Assembly: GCA_037718865.1 (NCBI GenBank)
Contig: JBBJMP010000010.1
Location: forward strand, 190,991-254,990
Direction: 5' to 3'
DNA from: JADCRZ01 sp037718865
GTDB taxonomy: Bacteria; Bacteroidota; Bacteroidia; Chitinophagales; Chitinophagaceae
DNA length: 64,000 bases
Part shown: piece by piece, positions 61,897-64,000 of the stretch
Layout of the letters: every line of letters starts with the position of its first letter
How positions within the stretch are numbered: the stretch's first letter is position 1
Notes under the pieces: model-generated
Told to the model about the DNA's origin: nothing
Seen by the model: only the letters and a program-made list of their open reading frames with translations
Databases searched by the model: none
Made by a program: the position numbers and the translations under genes

Positions 61897-63172
61897 TTAT
61901 TTAATTGTAGGAGCCGGATTTGCTGGCAGTGTACTGGCTGAGAGATTAGCTTCCAGAGCAGGTAAGAAAGTGTTACTTATTGACAAGAGAAATCATATTG
62001 GTGGTAATGCATATGACTATTATAATAAGGATGGAATCTTAGTACATAAGTACGGTCCACATATATTTCATACCAATTCGAAGGAAGTATTTGATTACCT
62101 GGGGCAGTTTACACCATGGAGGACCTATGAACACCGTGTATTAGCAAGTGTAGACGGACAATTGGTGCCGATTCCTATTAATTTAAATACTATCAATAAA
62201 CTATATGGTTTAAATCTCAACTCAGAACAGGTTGAAGCGTTTTTTACATCAAAAGCAGAAAAGATTGAAAGAGTAAAAACTTCAGAAGACGTTGTCGTTA
62301 GTAAGGTAGGCAGAGAATTATATGAGAAATTTTTTAGGGGATACACAAAGAAGCAATGGGATCTGGATCCGTCTGAATTAGATGCTTCAGTTACTGCCAG
62401 GGTGCCAACCCGTGTCAATAAAGACGATCGCTATTTTACAGATACTTACCAGGCCATGCCATCGTATGGATATACCAAAATGTTTGAGAAGATGCTTTCA
62501 CATCCAAATATTAAGGTAATGCTACAAACCGATTACAAGGAAATTATTGATTCGGTAGCCTATAAACAAATGATATATACTGGTCCAGTCGACAGTTATT
62601 TTGACTATTGTTATGGCAAACTTCCTTACCGTTCGCTTGAGTTTAAATTTGAAACAATCGATGCGGAAACATTTCAGCCAACGGGCACAGTAAATTATCC
62701 TAACGAGCAACCATATACGAGGATTACTGATTTCAAATATCTCACAGGTCAAAAGCATCCCAAAACCACGGTGGTTTACGAATATCCAAAAGCAGAAGGA
62801 GATCCATATTATCCAATTCCAAGGCCTGAAAACGCAGAAATATACAGAAAATACCAGCAACTGGCTGCCCAGATGGACAATACTTATTTTGTCGGCAGGC
62901 TGGCGACGTATAAATATTATAATATGGATCAGGTAGTCGCACAGGCACTTACTTTATTTAAGAAACTGGTGGCGCGTCCGGCAGTAGAAGCCTACGCCAG
63001 TGGATCAGGACAGAAGTTCCCTGTCTTAACATCTACAAACAGTTCATCCAATGCAGTAAACAACGGAATACCAGCTAATGGTGTATCAACAGCAGGAATT
63101 TCAACAACCGGAATATCGACTACCGGATTATCTGCGGGAGTTATTAAACCATCGAATGGATTAGGAAGTTGA
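61889..63172 (+). CDS. glf: UDP-galactopyranose mutase with repetitive C-terminal tail
   Basis: It converts UDP-galactopyranose to UDP-galactofuranose using reduced FAD. 427 residues: FAD-binding LIVGAGFAGSVLAERLA at the N-terminus, IGGNAYDYYNKDG, YGPHIFHTNSKEVFDYL, FRGYTKKQWDLDPSEL, ARVPTRVNKDDRYF, YTRITDFKYLTGQKH and FVGRLATYKYYNMDQVVAQAL. The family normally ends near residue 375. Here about 50 more residues follow, rich in Ser, Thr, Gly and Asn, with repeated units (GVSTAGISTTGISTTGLSAGV). The tail is unusual and may be a flexible appendage. A terminator follows at 63205. Confidence 0.92.
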   Translation: MFDYLIVGAGFAGSVLAERLASRAGKKVLLIDKRNHIGGNAYDYYNKDGILVHKYGPHIFHTNSKEVFDYLGQFTPWRTYEHRVLASVDGQLVPIPINLNTINKLYGLNLNSEQVEAFFTSKAEKIERVKTSEDVVVSKVGRELYEKFFRGYTKKQWDLDPSELDASVTARVPTRVNKDDRYFTDTYQAMPSYGYTKMFEKMLSHPNIKVMLQTDYKEIIDSVAYKQMIYTGPVDSYFDYCYGKLPYRSLEFKFETIDAETFQPTGTVNYPNEQPYTRITDFKYLTGQKHPKTTVVYEYPKAEGDPYYPIPRPENAEIYRKYQQLAAQMDNTYFVGRLATYKYYNMDQVVAQALTLFKKLVARPAVEAYASGSGQKFPVLTSTNSSSNAVNNGIPANGVSTAGISTTGISTTGLSAGVIKPSNGLGS

Positions 63173-63204
63173 GCATGAATAAAAATAGTGTTTCATAAAT
63201 TTAG

Positions 63205-63235
63205 GCCACCAGTTTACTGGTGGTTTATCTTTATC
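63205..63235 (+). terminator. Terminator after glf
   Basis: CCACCAG / CTGGTGG form a perfect 7-bp stem with loop TTTA, followed by the T-rich stretch TTTATCTTTAT. It lies 34 bp after the glf stop. Confidence 0.75.
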
Positions 63236-63261
63236 AACAGCCTTGCCACAGATAGCGATAT

Positions 63262-63834
63262 ATGAATAGCCAATCAACATTTAAATCAGCCCTGCTCATT
63301 GCAGCTATTAAACATAACGGTCAGAAGCTGCCCGGAACTAAACTTCCTTACATTGTTCATGTGACAAATGTGGCCTTGGAAGTAGTGGCAGCCAGTAATC
63401 ATACGCCTGGTTTTGATGTTAATTTTGCAGTAACGGTGGCACTTTTGCACGACACAATAGAGGACACAGGCACCGTTTATAATGATGTTAAAGATAGGTT
63501 TGGTGAAAGGGTTGCGGCAGGTGTTTTGGCTTTGACGAAGTTTTCCAATCTCGAAAAATCACATCAAATGGAAGACAGTCTCCGACGTATAAAAGTGCTG
63601 GAGAAGGAAGTTTGGGCTGTTAAACTGGCAGATCGTATCACAAATCTGGAAGCTCCCCCTCTTAAATGGAACAAGGAAAAGCGGAAGAAGTATTTGGAAG
63701 TATCTGAGTTTATTTTAAAGGAATTGGGTGAAGCCAATTCCTATCTGGCAAAAAGGCTGAATGAAACAATCGGGGAATACAAGATTTACGTTGAGACCGG
63801 GAGGAAGCGGGAAAACATTGCTTCAGAGGATTAA
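63262..63834 (+). CDS. Small HD-domain hydrolase of RelA/SpoT (Mesh1) type
   Basis: A 190-residue protein with only the HD hydrolase domain of RelA/SpoT enzymes. Metal-binding residues are His in PYIVHVTNVA and the pair in ALLHDTIEDTGTVYNDVKDRFG; the later Asp lies in VKLADRITNLEAPP. No synthetase or regulatory domain follows, so it fits the small alarmone hydrolases that degrade (p)ppGpp, though other pyrophosphate substrates are possible. It is a single gene, start ATG at 63262. Confidence 0.85.
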   Translation: MNSQSTFKSALLIAAIKHNGQKLPGTKLPYIVHVTNVALEVVAASNHTPGFDVNFAVTVALLHDTIEDTGTVYNDVKDRFGERVAAGVLALTKFSNLEKSHQMEDSLRRIKVLEKEVWAVKLADRITNLEAPPLKWNKEKRKKYLEVSEFILKELGEANSYLAKRLNETIGEYKIYVETGRKRENIASED

Positions 63835-64000
63835 ACAAGTAGGCTGGATGGAATCTCAGAATTGGTTTAGGATAATTTATAGGGTCTCCCTGAAAATGTC
63901 AAAATACCAATACATATTATATAAAAATAATATTCATTATTCACTTTTTTTGACGTTTTATTGTTGAAGTGATGTTTTTTGGTAATTTGGCTTCGTTTCG

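Noticed and set aside
63835..64000. 68-codon frame running from the end of the HD gene
   Set aside because: It overlaps the HD gene in another frame and has no conserved content; the last 166 bases show nothing I can support.

Overview
The window looks like chromosomal DNA of a Bacteroidota bacterium, most likely of the Chitinophagaceae or a close relative. The supporting signs are outer-membrane receptors with a carboxypeptidase-like N-terminal domain, promoters of the TTTG / TAnnTTTG type with very short leaders, PpiD-type foldase, DUF2480, OmpB-brl_3-type barrels, GH3-like and four-helix-bundle (S23) proteins, and a general lack of strong Shine-Dalgarno sites. No rRNA or CRISPR array was seen. 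One tRNA gene was found.

Positions 1-5.8 kb form a decayed accessory patch. It holds the right end of an IS1595-type element that broke a dihydrofolate-reductase-like gene, an IS4-type transposase fused to a deleted tyrosine recombinase, one intact TonB-dependent receptor, and an IS3-type remnant. The patch ends at the 3' side of a tRNA-Phe gene whose acceptor stem carries a mismatch. From 6 kb on the content is mostly intact housekeeping and envelope genes.

6-29 kb: two different RecQ helicases, a SWIM-SNF2 helicase, kdsD (Kdo precursor), manC, a PolB-like exonuclease, a RidA-like protein, a methionine-type aminotransferase, a large hybrid histidine kinase, a receptor with a glycine-rich insert, an M23/SH3 lipoprotein and an OsmC protein. 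29-32 kb: nicotinamide riboside uptake and phosphorylation (pnuC, nadR-type kinase) followed by a GT39 membrane transferase. 32-37 kb (minus strand): mtgA, a secreted hypothetical, LysE, a GH3-like adenylating enzyme and a GT2. 37-45 kb: an inositol-phosphatase family enzyme, thiL, S41 peptidase, nagA with an omega-amidase, recX, dnaN, DUF2007 and a sterol-desaturase family protein. 45.7-49.1 kb: a three-gene operon of transglutaminase, alpha-E and ATP-grasp proteins. 49.2-51.2 kb: kdsB and kdnB, which suggest 8-amino-Kdo in the lipopolysaccharide. 51-58 kb: lipoprotein, corA, DUF1080, DUF2480, ppiD, an AT-rich intergenic region with a long inverted repeat, and nadA. 58-64 kb: a doubly deleted RsbQ-like/histidine kinase pair, an ETR1-like ethylene-receptor-type histidine kinase with its response regulator, a glycosyltransferase with UDP-galactopyranose mutase, and a small RelA/SpoT-type HD hydrolase.

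The most interesting items are: (1) the histidine kinase at 58.4 kb, which keeps all the ethylene/copper-site residues I could compare with plant ETR1; (2) families of 7- and 8-bp-period arrays that start at stop codons, often as inverted pairs, one pair enclosing a broken four-helix-bundle gene; (3) the kdsB-kdnB pair; (4) the ATP-grasp/alpha-E/transglutaminase operon with a polyglutamine end; (5) the inverted repeat with DnaA-box-like cores before nadA. All assignments come from reading the sequence; no database search was run.
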